A program made the translations under genes and the position numbers. A stretch of DNA of 64,000 nt from BM003 sp963699835 (GTDB taxonomy: Bacteria > Pseudomonadota > Gammaproteobacteria > Steroidobacterales > BM003), in contig CAVOVJ010000006.1 in the NCBI GenBank assembly GCA_963699835.1, forward strand, positions 345,512 to 409,511, in the 5' to 3' direction. The notes beneath the pieces were generated by a model, which had not been told where the DNA came from, did not search any database, and saw only the letters and a program-made list of their open reading frames with translations. Below, piece by piece: positions 47,719 through 57,621 of the stretch (position 1 is the stretch's first letter; every line of letters starts with the position of its first letter).

Positions 47719-48872
47719 GTGCTTTGCGCATTTCGTTACTGGCGGGTCTGTTGCTGCTTGCGGGCTGCTCGCTGTTCGGCGGCAAGGAAGAAGATGCCGA
47801 ACCGCCGACCGAGTTGGCTGACATCGAAACCACGCTAAAGGTCAAACGGGCGTGGGAGGCAAAAGTTGGTTCGGGTTCGGAACGGCTGCGCCTCGGTCTG
47901 ATCGTGGCAACTGACGGTACCAACGCGTTCGCCGCATCCCGCAAGGGCAAGGTAATGGCGTTTGCCGTCGATGGCGGCAAGCGGGTCTGGTCGGTGGATA
48001 CCGATCTGCCGTTGTCTGCCGGTCCGGGTATCGGTGACGGGCTGCTGGCGGTCGGGTCCAGCGATGGCGACGTCGTGCTTCTCGATGCGCTCGATGGCAG
48101 CGAGCGCTGGCGAATTAACCTCGGTGGCGAATTGCTTGCCACGCCGGTGATTAGCGGAGACCGGATGATCGTGCGCACGGTCGACGGGACGACGCGCGCG
48201 CTGACATTGGCCGATGGTTCCGAGATCTGGGTAGTCGAACACGATGTTCCGCGTTTGACGTTGCGCGGGAACGCGTCACCGATCGTGGCGGGTGAGATCA
48301 TTCTGATCGGCTTCGACAACGGCAAGGTTGCCGCGCTGAACCTTCGCGATGGCCAGACGATTTGGGAGATTTCACTAACTCCTCCGAGCGGTCGAACCGA
48401 ACTCGAGCGGATGGTGGACGTCGACGCCAATGTCTGGGTGGTCGGCGGCGATGTCTACATCAGCGGTTTTCATGGACGCACGGTTAGTCTCGCGCTGGAA
48501 TCGGGCCAGATCCTGTGGAGTCGCGATATCGACAGCCATGCCGGTGTCGGCGTGGACTGGAACAACGTCTATGTGACCGACAGCGACAGCATTGTGATCG
48601 GCATGACCCGTCGCAGCGGCACGCTGGCATGGCGTCAGGAGGATCTCAAGTTCCGTACGCTGACCTCGCCGGTGCCGTATGGGCGCAGCGTTGTGGTCGG
48701 TGACTTCGAGGGATACCTCCACTGGCTCGACGCGGAAACCGGCTCTTTCGTTGCGCGCACTCGCCCGGGTGAGTCAATCGTCAGCCCGCCGATCGTCGTC
48801 GGCGAGACGTTGCTCGTGCTGAGCGAGGATGGGCGCCTGTCGGCCTATCGCGCCGACTTCGGCACAGGCTGA
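47715..48872 (+). CDS. bamB: Outer membrane protein assembly factor BamB
   Basis: A 385-aa lipoprotein (lipobox LLLAGCS) with an eight-blade beta-propeller built of PQQ-like repeats (GSERWRINLGGELLATPVI, GQTIWEISLTPPSGRTELERM). Part of the BAM complex that folds outer-membrane proteins. Overlaps yfgM by 4 bp. Confidence 0.96.
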   Translation: MSALRISLLAGLLLLAGCSLFGGKEEDAEPPTELADIETTLKVKRAWEAKVGSGSERLRLGLIVATDGTNAFAASRKGKVMAFAVDGGKRVWSVDTDLPLSAGPGIGDGLLAVGSSDGDVVLLDALDGSERWRINLGGELLATPVISGDRMIVRTVDGTTRALTLADGSEIWVVEHDVPRLTLRGNASPIVAGEIILIGFDNGKVAALNLRDGQTIWEISLTPPSGRTELERMVDVDANVWVVGGDVYISGFHGRTVSLALESGQILWSRDIDSHAGVGVDWNNVYVTDSDSIVIGMTRRSGTLAWRQEDLKFRTLTSPVPYGRSVVVGDFEGYLHWLDAETGSFVARTRPGESIVSPPIVVGETLLVLSEDGRLSAYRADFGTG

Positions 48873-48889
48873 GCCGCGAGGCCGACTCC

Positions 48890-50284
48890 ATGCTGCCCGT
48901 CATCGCGCTCGTTGGGCGACCCAACGTCGGGAAATCGACCCTCTTCAACGTTCTTACCCGCAGTAGGGATGCGTTGGTCGCCGACCTGCCAGGACTGACG
49001 CGCGATCGTCAATACGGTTTTGGCAAAGTCGGGCCGTTCCCCTATGTCGTCGTCGATACCGGCGGTCTCAGTGGCGATGCCAGCGGCATCGATGCGGCGA
49101 TGGCGCGGCAAACCCTGCGCGCCCTCGAGGAAGCCGACTACGTCCTGCTGATGGTCGATGGCCGCGAAGGCCTGACCGCGGCGGACGAGCAGGTCACCGA
49201 CCTGGTGCGCCGCGGCGGCAAGGCCTGCCGGCTCGTGGTGAACAAGACCGAGGGGCGTCCCGCACATATGGCAGTCGCGGAATTTCATGATCTCGGTATG
49301 GGTGATCCGGTAGCAATTTCCGCGAGCCACGGCCATCGCGTTGCGGAGTTGATGGATGCGATCTGCGACGAACTGCCGGCTTCGGAAGTTGCCGAAGAGG
49401 CCGATGCAGATGGCACCCGCGTTGCGGTAATCGGTCGTCCGAACGTCGGCAAATCGACGCTGATCAATCGCATCCTTGGCGAGGAACGGCTGGTTGCCTT
49501 CGATGAGCCCGGGACGACTCGCGACAGCGTTTTCGTTCCGTTCGAACGCGACGGTCAGCGTTACACACTAATCGATACCGCCGGGCTGCGCCGGCGCGCG
49601 CGGGTCAGCGAGACGGTCGAGAAATTCAGTGCGGTGAAGACACTGCAGGCCATCGATCGTGCAAATGTGGTTGTGGTGCTTTACGACGGCCAGGAAGGCG
49701 TGACCGATCAGGATGCGGCATTGACCGGTCTGGTCATCGATCGCGGCCGCGCCCTGGTGCTGGCGGTCAACAAGTGGGACGGACTGGAACAGGAGCAACG
49801 CGACGACGTCAGGCGCGATCTCGAACTCAAATTGCCGTTCGTCGATTTCGCCCGGCTGCACTTTATTTCCGCATTGCACGGCAGCGGCGTAGGGGAGTTG
49901 TTCGGGTCCGTCAATCAGGCCTTTGCCGCCGCGATGAGCGATCTGTCGACGCCGGCCCTGAGCCGCGTTCTCGAAAAGGCGGTGACCCAGCACCAGCCGC
50001 CGATCGTCCATGGGCGCCGGATCAAGCTGCGCTATGCGCATCAGGGTGGACGCAATCCGCCAGTCATCGTGGTTCACGGCAACCAAGTCGATCGTTTGCC
50101 GCAATCCTACCAGCGCTACCTGGCGCGAACGTTTCGCGAGGCGTTTAATCTTTTCGGTACCCCGGTACGGATGGAGTTCCGCTCCGGTGAAAATCCGTTT
50201 GCCGGCCGGCGCAACAAGCTGACGCCGCGGCAGGAACGAAAACGGCGGCGTATGATCCAACACGTCAAGAAAAAGGGCCGTTAG
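48890..50284 (+). CDS. der: Ribosome-associated GTPase Der
   Basis: A 464-aa protein with two tandem GTPase domains. G1 motifs GRPNVGKST occur twice, at residues about 8 and 180. DTGG and DTAG (G3) and NKTE and NKWD (G4) also occur in each copy, and the C-terminal KH-like domain ends in RKRRRMIQHVKKKGR. Required for 50S subunit assembly. Confidence 0.97.
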   Translation: MLPVIALVGRPNVGKSTLFNVLTRSRDALVADLPGLTRDRQYGFGKVGPFPYVVVDTGGLSGDASGIDAAMARQTLRALEEADYVLLMVDGREGLTAADEQVTDLVRRGGKACRLVVNKTEGRPAHMAVAEFHDLGMGDPVAISASHGHRVAELMDAICDELPASEVAEEADADGTRVAVIGRPNVGKSTLINRILGEERLVAFDEPGTTRDSVFVPFERDGQRYTLIDTAGLRRRARVSETVEKFSAVKTLQAIDRANVVVVLYDGQEGVTDQDAALTGLVIDRGRALVLAVNKWDGLEQEQRDDVRRDLELKLPFVDFARLHFISALHGSGVGELFGSVNQAFAAAMSDLSTPALSRVLEKAVTQHQPPIVHGRRIKLRYAHQGGRNPPVIVVHGNQVDRLPQSYQRYLARTFREAFNLFGTPVRMEFRSGENPFAGRRNKLTPRQERKRRRMIQHVKKKGR

Positions 50285-50351
50285 CCATGGCCAGGCCGGA
50301 GCGGCGGGGCATTCAGGTTTTCTGTCATCGAAACGGAAACGGACGCGGACG

Positions 50352-51443
50352 ATGAGCGCAGCGCGCAAAACGATACGGTTGCCGCAGACTTTGCACATGC
50401 ATCGCGGCGGTGAACTGAAGCAGGTGCAACTTGCCTACGAATCCTGGGGCGAACTCAATGAGCGCGGTGACAATGCCGTGCTGATATTTACCGGGTTGTC
50501 GCCGTCTGCGCATGTGACCTCATCGCCGGAAGACCCGTCGCCGGGCTGGTGGGAGGAGATGGTAGGCCCGTCACGACCGATCGACACCAATCGCTATTAC
50601 GTGATCTGTTTTAATTCTCTCGGCAGTTGTTTTGGTTCGACCGGACCCGATACCTGCATCCCCGGAACCGATCAGCCCTACCGGCTCAAGTTTCCGGTGC
50701 TGACCGTCGAGGACATCGCGCAATCAGCCTACATGGCATTGCCCTGTCTCGGTATCTGGAAGCTGCACAGTATCGTCGGACCCTCTATGGGCGGGATGAC
50801 TGCGCTCGCGTTCGCGATGATGTTCCCGGGCTACAGCGACAATCTCGTTCTTATTTCGTCAGCACCGCGGGCGACACCGTTCGCGATCGCGTTGCGATCG
50901 TTGCAGCGCGAGATCATTCGTAGCGACCCGGAGTGGCGGGGCGGCAACTATCCGCTCGGGGAGGGGCCGATTATGGGAATGCGTCTCGCGCGCAAGCTCG
51001 GCATGATCAGTTACCGCTCTGCCGGCGAGTGGCAGCAGCGATTCGGCCGCGAGCGAATCGCCGAGGAACGCAAGAGTGGCGATTCGTTCTGTATCGACTT
51101 CGAGGTGGAAAGTTATCTTGAGGCGCATGCGTCAAAATTCACCGGCCAGTTCGATCCCAACTGCTATCTGTACCTGTCGCGCGGCATGGATTTGTTCGAT
51201 GCGGCCGAGCATGGCGGTTCGGTCGCCGCGGGTTTGCGCCGCGTAGACGTCAAGCGGGCGCTGGTAATGGGAGTGGGGACCGATTTTCTGTTCCCGCTGG
51301 AACAGCAACGCGAGATCGCGGAAGGTCTCCGGCGTGACGGGCGCGAGGTGCGCTTCGAGGCGCTGGATTCGATCCAGGGCCACGACTCTTTCCTCGCGGA
51401 TATGGACCGTTTCCGTCCGGTTATCGCCGACTTCTACGAGTAG
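50352..51443 (+). CDS. metX: Homoserine/serine O-acyltransferase, MetX family
   Basis: A 363-aa alpha/beta hydrolase-fold acyltransferase. The nucleophile elbow is VGPSMGGM, the Asp is in MGVGTDFLFP and the His in IQGHDSFLAD. MetX O-acetylates or O-succinylates L-homoserine at the entry to methionine synthesis. The segment NSLGSCFGSTGPDTCIPGT differs from the GGCKGTTGP form common in homoserine acetyltransferases, and some MetX relatives of this sort are serine O-succinyltransferases in cysteine synthesis. So substrate and acyl donor are uncertain. Confidence 0.88.
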   Translation: MSAARKTIRLPQTLHMHRGGELKQVQLAYESWGELNERGDNAVLIFTGLSPSAHVTSSPEDPSPGWWEEMVGPSRPIDTNRYYVICFNSLGSCFGSTGPDTCIPGTDQPYRLKFPVLTVEDIAQSAYMALPCLGIWKLHSIVGPSMGGMTALAFAMMFPGYSDNLVLISSAPRATPFAIALRSLQREIIRSDPEWRGGNYPLGEGPIMGMRLARKLGMISYRSAGEWQQRFGRERIAEERKSGDSFCIDFEVESYLEAHASKFTGQFDPNCYLYLSRGMDLFDAAEHGGSVAAGLRRVDVKRALVMGVGTDFLFPLEQQREIAEGLRRDGREVRFEALDSIQGHDSFLADMDRFRPVIADFYE

Positions 51444-51490
51444 CGCAACGCCGCGCGAAAACGCCAGGTCCCGACATGGCTGCGAGGAAG

Positions 51491-52334
51491 TCAGCCCGGG
51501 TCGCTGGCGCTGTCGAGCAACAGGTCCGGATCCACCATTGCGCCGTTCATGCTGACGCTCCAGTGCAGGTGGGGTCCGGTCACCCGGCCGCTGCTGCCGA
51601 CCGCACCGATGACCTCGCCACGCGCGATCGTATCGCCGGCGGCGACGTCGATTCTGTCCATGTGGCAATACATCGTTACCAGTCCCTGACCGTGGTCGAT
51701 GAATACCGTGTTGCCATTAAAAAAGAAGTTGCCGGTTTCGACGATACGGCCGGCCGCGGCGGCGTGTATCGGGGTGCCGGTCGTGGCCGCGATGTCGATC
51801 CCGCTGTGCGGCCGGCGCGGCTGTTCATTGAAAAACCGGCGCAGACCGAACGCGCTGCTGCGCGGGCCGTCGACCGGCAACCGCAGATCAAGTTGCGGCG
51901 CGGAATCCGTCCACCTGCCGAGCGCGGCATCGATTCGCTTTTTTTCGCCTCCGATTCGCTCGAGGTCGTCCGGATTGGGGTCGACCTGGCGCTGGTTCGT
52001 GACGGTGATGTGCTGCGTCTCGTAGGACCGCGTGGTGATCTCGAACGGGACTTCGGTCCCTGTCCCGTCGTGGTCGATCAGCAACGTTGCCGTGCCGGGT
52101 TCGCGGTCGAGCGCGATACCGACAATCGCGAAAAGGCGACCATCATGGCGCGTCACCATGACCCGTCGCTCGCCGAAAAATGCCCGGATGGCGCGCGGCG
52201 GGTTCAGCGGGTCCGAGATCGACGACCGCGATGCCGCCGGGAGTCGGAGACGATTCGGGCAGATCCCGCGCTGCCGCCGCCGCTCCCAGCGTCAGGGTAA
52301 TGAGCAGACCGACGGCAGCGCTGGCGCGATTCAC
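51491..52334 (-). CDS. M23 (LytM-type) peptidase, exported (frameshifted)
   Basis: The N-terminus MNRASAAVGLLITLTLGAAAAA is a signal peptide that overlaps the xseA stop by 4 bp. A shift in the A run at 52176-52180 (T run on the coding strand) joins PGIF to GERRVMVTRHDGRL. The C-terminal M23 domain has the zinc motif HSGIDIAA, then HGQGLVTMYCHM and GPHLHWS. A peptidoglycan endopeptidase or an activator of cell-wall amidases. All metal residues are present, so it is likely active. Confidence 0.9.
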
Positions 52335-53698
52335 GGTTTTTTTCCGATCCGCGTGACGGTGGCGGCGATACTGCCATCGGCGACGCGCACGTCCAGCTCA
52401 TCGCCTTGCTTGATGTCCCTTGTCGAGTGCACTGCGCGTCCCTGCGGATCGAACACGATTGCATAGCCGCGTTCCAGCGTGGCGAGCGGACTGACCGCAT
52501 GGAGCGCGCGCGCGGCGCTTGCATAGCCCGCGGCGGAGTCTGCCAGGCGCCGCCTTACTGCCTCAATCAACCGGTGTCTGTACGCCGATAACGCCTCGGC
52601 CCGGCGTTGGATGGCCATGGCCGGCGACAGCCGATCGAAATGTGCGGTGTGCTCGCGGAGCCGGGCCGCGCGGGTTTCGATGAGCTGGCGCTGCGCGCGC
52701 AGCAGGCGTCGTTCGAGCTCGTCGAGCCTCTGCCCATTCTGCTGCAAAATCCGGCGCGGGTTGCGCTGATCGAGCCGTTTGCCCAGCCACGCGGATTTTT
52801 CGCCATCCCGCGCGATCCGGCGCCTTGCCAGCTGGTGCAGGCGGCTCATCGACCGGCGCAGCTGCACGCTCCAGGCGGCGGCATCCGGAACCGCCAGCTC
52901 GGCGGCACCCGACGGCGTTGGCGCCCGGAGATCGGCTGCCAGGTCGGACAACGTGACATCGACCTCATGGCCGACCGCGCTGATCAGCGGAATGCCGCAG
53001 GCATGGATGGCGCGCACGACGATTTCCTCATTGAAGGCCCACAGATCCTCCAGCGAACCGCCGCCGCGGGTCAGAATGATCACGTCGCAGTCGCGTCGCC
53101 TCGTGGCCAGATCAAGCGCGGCGGCGATCCGCGGTGCCGCCTCTTCGCCCTGCACAGGTACCGGGTAGATCCTGACCGGCACGGCCGGAAAGCGCCGCCC
53201 GAGAATGTTCAAAACGTCGCGGATCGCGGCACCGCTCGGTGAGGTCACGACGCCGATCCGCTCCGGCACTGTTGGCAGCGGACGTTTCGCCGATTCGTCG
53301 AACAAACCCTCCGCGGCGAGTTTGGCTTTCAGCGCCTCGAGACGCGCCCGCAACGCGCCTTCGCCGGCGTCCTCCATCTGTTCGACGATCAGCTGGAATT
53401 CGCCGCGCGCCTCGTAGAGGCTGACCCGGGCACGAACCCGTAAGTGCTGGCCGTTGCGCGGCGCGAAGCCAATATAGCGGTTGTACTGACGGAACATCGC
53501 GCAACGGATCTGGGCGCGATCGTCTTTCAGGCTGAAATACAGGTGGCCCGATGCCGGCCGCGCGAGATTCGACATCTCGCCCTCGAGCCACAGCATCGGA
53601 AGACCTGATTCCAGCAGCAGGCGGGCCTCGGCATTGAGCCGGGAGACGGTGTAGACATCCCGCCCGGCAGGCGCGTAATGAGCTGTTTCCTCAACCAT
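52331..53698 (-). CDS. xseA: Exodeoxyribonuclease VII large subunit
   Basis: A 455-aa protein from ATG 53698 (MVEETAHYAPAGRDVYTVSRL). OB-fold N-terminus with LEGEMSNLARPASGHLYFSLKD, shown over two strands, then the catalytic domain GVVTSPSGAAIRDVLNILGRRFP and TRGGGSLEDLWAFNEE, then SAVGHEVDVTL and a long C-terminal coiled coil. Degrades single-stranded DNA with XseB. Divergent from guaB. Confidence 0.95.
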   Translation of the reverse strand: MVEETAHYAPAGRDVYTVSRLNAEARLLLESGLPMLWLEGEMSNLARPASGHLYFSLKDDRAQIRCAMFRQYNRYIGFAPRNGQHLRVRARVSLYEARGEFQLIVEQMEDAGEGALRARLEALKAKLAAEGLFDESAKRPLPTVPERIGVVTSPSGAAIRDVLNILGRRFPAVPVRIYPVPVQGEEAAPRIAAALDLATRRRDCDVIILTRGGGSLEDLWAFNEEIVVRAIHACGIPLISAVGHEVDVTLSDLAADLRAPTPSGAAELAVPDAAAWSVQLRRSMSRLHQLARRRIARDGEKSAWLGKRLDQRNPRRILQQNGQRLDELERRLLRAQRQLIETRAARLREHTAHFDRLSPAMAIQRRAEALSAYRHRLIEAVRRRLADSAAGYASAARALHAVSPLATLERGYAIVFDPQGRAVHSTRDIKQGDELDVRVADGSIAATVTRIGKKP

Positions 53699-53822
53699 GA
53701 CGCCGATCATAACTGCCGCGTGTCGGAGTCGTGAATACAAATTTCGCACAGAGCCCGTCTGGACCGCGGTCTGGTGTGGGCGTAAAATTGCCCGTTTATC
53801 TGAATCAGCGGCAGGAGCGGCC

Positions 53823-55292
53823 ATGCGTATCGCCAGGGAAGAAGCCCTCACCTTCGATGACGTCCTACTGCGGCCCGATTATTCCGAGATTCTGCCCCGC
53901 GACGTATCCCTCGCGAGCCGCCTGGCCGCGGATATCGTGCTGAATCTGCCGCTGCTTTCCGCGGCGATGGACACCGTTACCGAATCGCGCCTGGCAATAA
54001 CCCTTGCCCAGGAAGGCGGCATAGGGATCATTCACAAAAATATGACCGGTGAGGCGCAGGCGCGCGAGGTTCGCCGGGTCAAGAAATACGAAAGCGGGGT
54101 CATCAGCGACCCGATCACCGTTTCCCCGGACCGCACGATTCGCGACGTGATGCTGCTGACGCAGGAGAAGAACATTTCGGGTGTGCCGGTCGTCGAGGGT
54201 GAAGATCTCGTCGGCATCGTCACCAACCGCGATCTGCGCTACGAGACTCAGCTCGATTCACCCGTGTCTGCGGTCATGACGCCGAAAGAGCGGCTGGTCA
54301 CGGTCAAGGAAGGCGCTGACAAGGACGAAGTCCTGATGCTGCTTCACAAGCACCGCATCGAAAAGGTCCTGGTGATCGACGACTCCTTTCGCCTGCGCGG
54401 GATGATCACCGCCAAGGATTTTCAGAAAGCGACCGACTTTCCGCTCGCCTGCAAGGACGACCGCGGCGCACTGCGGGTTGGCGCGGCAGTAGGCACCGGC
54501 GCCGACACGGATGAGCGCGTCGAGGCCCTGGTCGAATCCGGCGTCGACGTCATTGTGGTCGATACCTCGCACGGTCACAGCAAGGGCGTGCTAGACCGGG
54601 TCAGCAGGATCAAGCAGGCGTTTAGCCATCTTCCCGTGATCGGCGGCAATATCGTGACACCGCAGGCAGCCAGGGCGCTGGTAGACGCCGGTGCGGATGC
54701 GGTGAAGGTAGGTATCGGTCCCGGCTCGATCTGCACGACCCGCGTCGTGGCCGGGGTCGGGGTGCCGCAAATCAGTGCCGTTGCCGGAATCGCCGCGGAG
54801 CTCGCGGACAGCGGCATCCCGGTCATTTCCGATGGCGGCATCCGCTATTCCGGCGACGTCGCGAAAGCCATCGTGGCGGGCGCGCATTCGGTGATGATTG
54901 GCGGTTTGTTCGCCGGCACCGAGGAGTCTCCGGGCGAGGTCGAGTTGTACCAGGGCCGTTCCTACAAGAGTTACCGCGGCATGGGTTCGCTCGGCGCGAT
55001 GTCGCAACAGCACGGCTCCAAGGATCGCTATTTCCAGGATGCGACCGAGGAACTCGAGAAACTGGTCCCGGAGGGTATCGAGGGGCGTGTGCCGTACAAG
55101 GGCAGCCTGTTGACTATCGTCCACCAGATGGCCGGTGGATTGCGGGCCGCGATGGGTTATACCGGTTGTCACGATATCGAGGAGCTGCGGACCAAGCCGA
55201 CCTTCGTGCGGATTACCGGTTCGGGTATGCGCGAGAGTCATGTGCATGACGTCACGATCACCAAAGAAGCGCCCAATTACCGCCTCGACTGA
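53823..55292 (+). CDS. guaB: Inosine-5'-monophosphate dehydrogenase
   Basis: A 489-aa enzyme that oxidises IMP to XMP, the first committed step to GMP. ATG 53823 after GGAGCGG. The TIM barrel is interrupted by two CBS domains at residues about 90-205 (SGVPVVEGEDLVGIVTNRDL). The catalytic Cys is in GPGSICTTRVVAGVG and the flap in GMGSLGAM. Upstream of guaA with 55 bp between. Confidence 0.97.
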   Translation: MRIAREEALTFDDVLLRPDYSEILPRDVSLASRLAADIVLNLPLLSAAMDTVTESRLAITLAQEGGIGIIHKNMTGEAQAREVRRVKKYESGVISDPITVSPDRTIRDVMLLTQEKNISGVPVVEGEDLVGIVTNRDLRYETQLDSPVSAVMTPKERLVTVKEGADKDEVLMLLHKHRIEKVLVIDDSFRLRGMITAKDFQKATDFPLACKDDRGALRVGAAVGTGADTDERVEALVESGVDVIVVDTSHGHSKGVLDRVSRIKQAFSHLPVIGGNIVTPQAARALVDAGADAVKVGIGPGSICTTRVVAGVGVPQISAVAGIAAELADSGIPVISDGGIRYSGDVAKAIVAGAHSVMIGGLFAGTEESPGEVELYQGRSYKSYRGMGSLGAMSQQHGSKDRYFQDATEELEKLVPEGIEGRVPYKGSLLTIVHQMAGGLRAAMGYTGCHDIEELRTKPTFVRITGSGMRESHVHDVTITKEAPNYRLD

Positions 55293-55347
55293 ACGGCGGC
55301 GACCGCCGCGAACGCCTAACCGCCGAAAGGCGAAAGAGACCTAAGTC

Positions 55348-56922
55348 GTGCAGGACATACACGCTGAACGTATTCTTATTCTGGATTTCGGCTCCCAGTA
55401 CACCCAGCTGATCGCGCGACGGGTTCGCGAGGCCGGCGTCTACTGCGAGATTCACGGCTGGGATCTCGGTGAGGCCGGTATTCGCGATTTCGGAGCGAAC
55501 GGAGTCATCCTGTCGGGTGGGCCGGAATCGGTGACGCTCGATGCCACACCCGATGTCGATTCCGCGGTGTTTGATCTTGGGGTGCCGGTGCTCGGTATCT
55601 GTTACGGCATGCAGACGATGGCGGACAAACTGGGCGGCGAGGTTGCAAGCTCCGCGCATCGCGAATTCGGCTACGCGCGAGTCCGGGTCGATGCCAGTTC
55701 CGCTTTGCTCGACGACATCGAGGACGATCTCGATGACGCGGGCCATGGTCTTCTCGATGTATGGATGAGTCACGGCGATCGGGTCGAGCGCCTGCCCGAG
55801 GGCTTTGTAACGATCGCCAGCACCGACAGCGCTCCGCTTGCCGGCATGGCCGACGAGGGTCGGCGTTTCTACGGCCTGCAGTTCCACCCGGAAGTCACTC
55901 ACACCAGGCAGGGAACGCGGATTCTCGAACGGTTTCTCCACGACGTTTGTGGCTGCGGCAACCACTGGACGCCCGGCAACATCGTCGCCGACAGCATCGC
56001 GAGCGTGCGTGAAAAGGTCGGCGGCGACAAAGTATTGCTGGGGTTGTCCGGCGGCGTCGATTCATCGGTGGTCGCGGCACTGTTGCATCGCGCGATCGGC
56101 GACCAGCTGACCTGTGTGTTTGTCGACAACGGCCTGTTGCGCCACCATGAGGGCGACCAGGTCATGGCGACGTTTGCCGAACACTTCGGCATCAAGGTGA
56201 TTCGCGTCGATGCCGGCGACCGCTTTCTCGGCGCGCTCGAAGGCGTCAGCGATCCGGAGCAGAAACGCAAGATCATCGGCGGGCTGTTCATCGACATTTT
56301 CGACGAAGAAGCGGAGAAATTACGCGATGTGGCGTGGCTGGCGCAGGGCACGATCTATCCCGATGTGATCGAGTCGGCCGGGGCAAAGACCGGCAAGGCC
56401 CACGTGATCAAGTCGCATCACAACGTCGGCGGACTGCCGGAGACGATGACACTGAAACTGGTCGAGCCGCTGCGCGAGTTGTTCAAGGACGAAGTGCGCC
56501 GCATCGGTCTCGAGCTGGGTCTGCCGCACCAGATGGTCTATCGCCACCCGTTCCCCGGCCCGGGTCTCGGTGTTCGCATCGTTGGCGAAGTCCGGCCCGA
56601 GTTTGTCAAACCGTTGCAGCTCGCGGACGATATTTTCATCAGCGAACTGCGCAAGTGGGATCTGTACGACACTGTCAGCCAGGCATTCGCGGTGTTCCTG
56701 CCGGTCCGCAGCGTCGGTGTGATGGGCGACGGGCGCCGCTACGACTATGTGATTGCGTTGCGCGCCGTCGAGACGGTCGATTTCATGACCGCGCACTGGG
56801 CCCATCTGCCATACGACTTCCTCGATCATGTTTCACGCAGGATCATCAATGAAATCGATGGTATCTCGCGGGTGACCTATGACATTTCCGGAAAACCGCC
56901 AGCCACGATCGAGTGGGAGTGA
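55348..56922 (+). CDS. guaA: GMP synthase (glutamine-hydrolysing)
   Basis: A 524-aa enzyme that aminates XMP to GMP. GTG start at 55348. The class I amidotransferase domain has LGICYGMQTM (nucleophile Cys) and FHPEVTHT. The ATP-pyrophosphatase domain has LGLSGGVDSSVVA, and HHNVGGLPETM and the dimer domain follow. It ends in IEWE-stop. Those last four codons are the repeated core of the accessory array downstream, so the gene's 3' end is an integration site that stays intact. Confidence 0.97.
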   Translation: MQDIHAERILILDFGSQYTQLIARRVREAGVYCEIHGWDLGEAGIRDFGANGVILSGGPESVTLDATPDVDSAVFDLGVPVLGICYGMQTMADKLGGEVASSAHREFGYARVRVDASSALLDDIEDDLDDAGHGLLDVWMSHGDRVERLPEGFVTIASTDSAPLAGMADEGRRFYGLQFHPEVTHTRQGTRILERFLHDVCGCGNHWTPGNIVADSIASVREKVGGDKVLLGLSGGVDSSVVAALLHRAIGDQLTCVFVDNGLLRHHEGDQVMATFAEHFGIKVIRVDAGDRFLGALEGVSDPEQKRKIIGGLFIDIFDEEAEKLRDVAWLAQGTIYPDVIESAGAKTGKAHVIKSHHNVGGLPETMTLKLVEPLRELFKDEVRRIGLELGLPHQMVYRHPFPGPGLGVRIVGEVRPEFVKPLQLADDIFISELRKWDLYDTVSQAFAVFLPVRSVGVMGDGRRYDYVIALRAVETVDFMTAHWAHLPYDFLDHVSRRIINEIDGISRVTYDISGKPPATIEWE

Positions 56923-56968
56923 CTAGTACTGCCAGGCAGTGTCTGGCTCTGGCTGGCAACAGCAGGCA
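56911..56968. repeat. att-like site A: guaA core plus left-end arm
   Basis: The core GAGTGGGAGTGA is the last four guaA codons. The 45 bp after it (ACTGCCAGGCAGTGTCTGGC, then CTGGCTGGCAACA) match the 45 bp after the second core at 57744 with about ten mismatches. No arm-like sequence precedes this core, as expected because guaA itself lies there. Confidence 0.75.
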
Positions 56969-56989
56969 TTGCACCTTATGTCTGATTAT

Positions 56990-57289
56990 TCAGGCCGGTA
57001 GAAAATAAGTGATGATATCCATCTCCTTGTGCGGGATGCCGATAATATCAATGCCGTCATCTCCAATCAGATAGAAGACAACATGCTCTCCCTCTGGAAA
57101 GCTGTAATAGCCTTCAGCCACATCCGTGCGGTGTTTGCCTAGTTGCGGGTTCTCGGCTAACCAGCCAAAGCGTTTTTCGAGTGCTTTCAGGTAAGTATTA
57201 CGTTGGCGTTTACCCCATTGCCGCTCTGTATATCGGCCGATGTTTTTCAAGTCATCCTGAGCCCTTGGGGTGACTCTGAATCCGGGCAT
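56990..57289 (-). CDS. parE: ParE/RelE-family toxin
   Basis: A 99-aa toxin of the ParE/RelE fold: RVTPRAQDDLKNIGRYTERQWG at the start, GWLAENPQLGKHRTDV centrally and HVVFYLIGDDGIDIIGIPH near the end. The FRVTPRAQDDL and ENPxLGKxR motifs favour ParE, whose members poison gyrase. Its start overlaps the antitoxin stop by one base (TGATG). Lies in element 1. Confidence 0.93.
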   Translation of the reverse strand: MPGFRVTPRAQDDLKNIGRYTERQWGKRQRNTYLKALEKRFGWLAENPQLGKHRTDVAEGYYSFPEGEHVVFYLIGDDGIDIIGIPHKEMDIITYFLPA

Positions 57290-57537
57290 CAGGCTTCGTT
57301 ATCCAGATCGTTGATCAGTGTGTCCATTGTGAAATTATCTATGAACTCACTGGCTCTGGCCTGTTCAGCGCCCTGGGCCAAATGACTCCGTAAAGCATCG
57401 AGTTTGCTTTTACGCTCTTCCATTGCGCGGAGAGCGTCACGAACTACTTCACTGGCGGAGCCGTAACGCCCACTGGCGATCTCGTTCTTGATATAAACTT
57501 CCCAGTGTTCGCCCAGGCTAAGACTTGTCGTTGCCAT
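57289..57537 (-). CDS. parD: ParD-family antitoxin
   Basis: An 82-aa ribbon-helix-helix antitoxin. SLSLGEHWEVYIKNEIASGRYGSASEVVRDALR, spread over the RHH motif and its flexible linker, is the classic ParD N-terminus; the acidic C-terminus (FIDNFTMDTLINDLDNEA) would wrap the toxin. A 27-bp inverted repeat upstream is the likely autorepression site. Confidence 0.95.
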   Translation of the reverse strand: MATTSLSLGEHWEVYIKNEIASGRYGSASEVVRDALRAMEERKSKLDALRSHLAQGAEQARASEFIDNFTMDTLINDLDNEA

Positions 57538-57549
57538 ATCGCTCTCCGG

Positions 57550-57576
57550 ATATTCATAATTAACAAATATGAATAT
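57550..57576. promoter_or_regulatory. Inverted repeat upstream of parD (probable ParD operator)
   Basis: ATATTCATA (57550-57558) is repeated inverted as TATGAATAT (57568-57576) 9 bp away, 13 bp upstream of the parD start, in a very AT-rich context. ParD-type antitoxins repress their own promoter through such repeats. Confidence 0.7.
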
Positions 57577-57621
57577 ATAACAGGCTCGGAGGTAGAGGCA
57601 ACCGGCGTCTAATTAGTCAGT

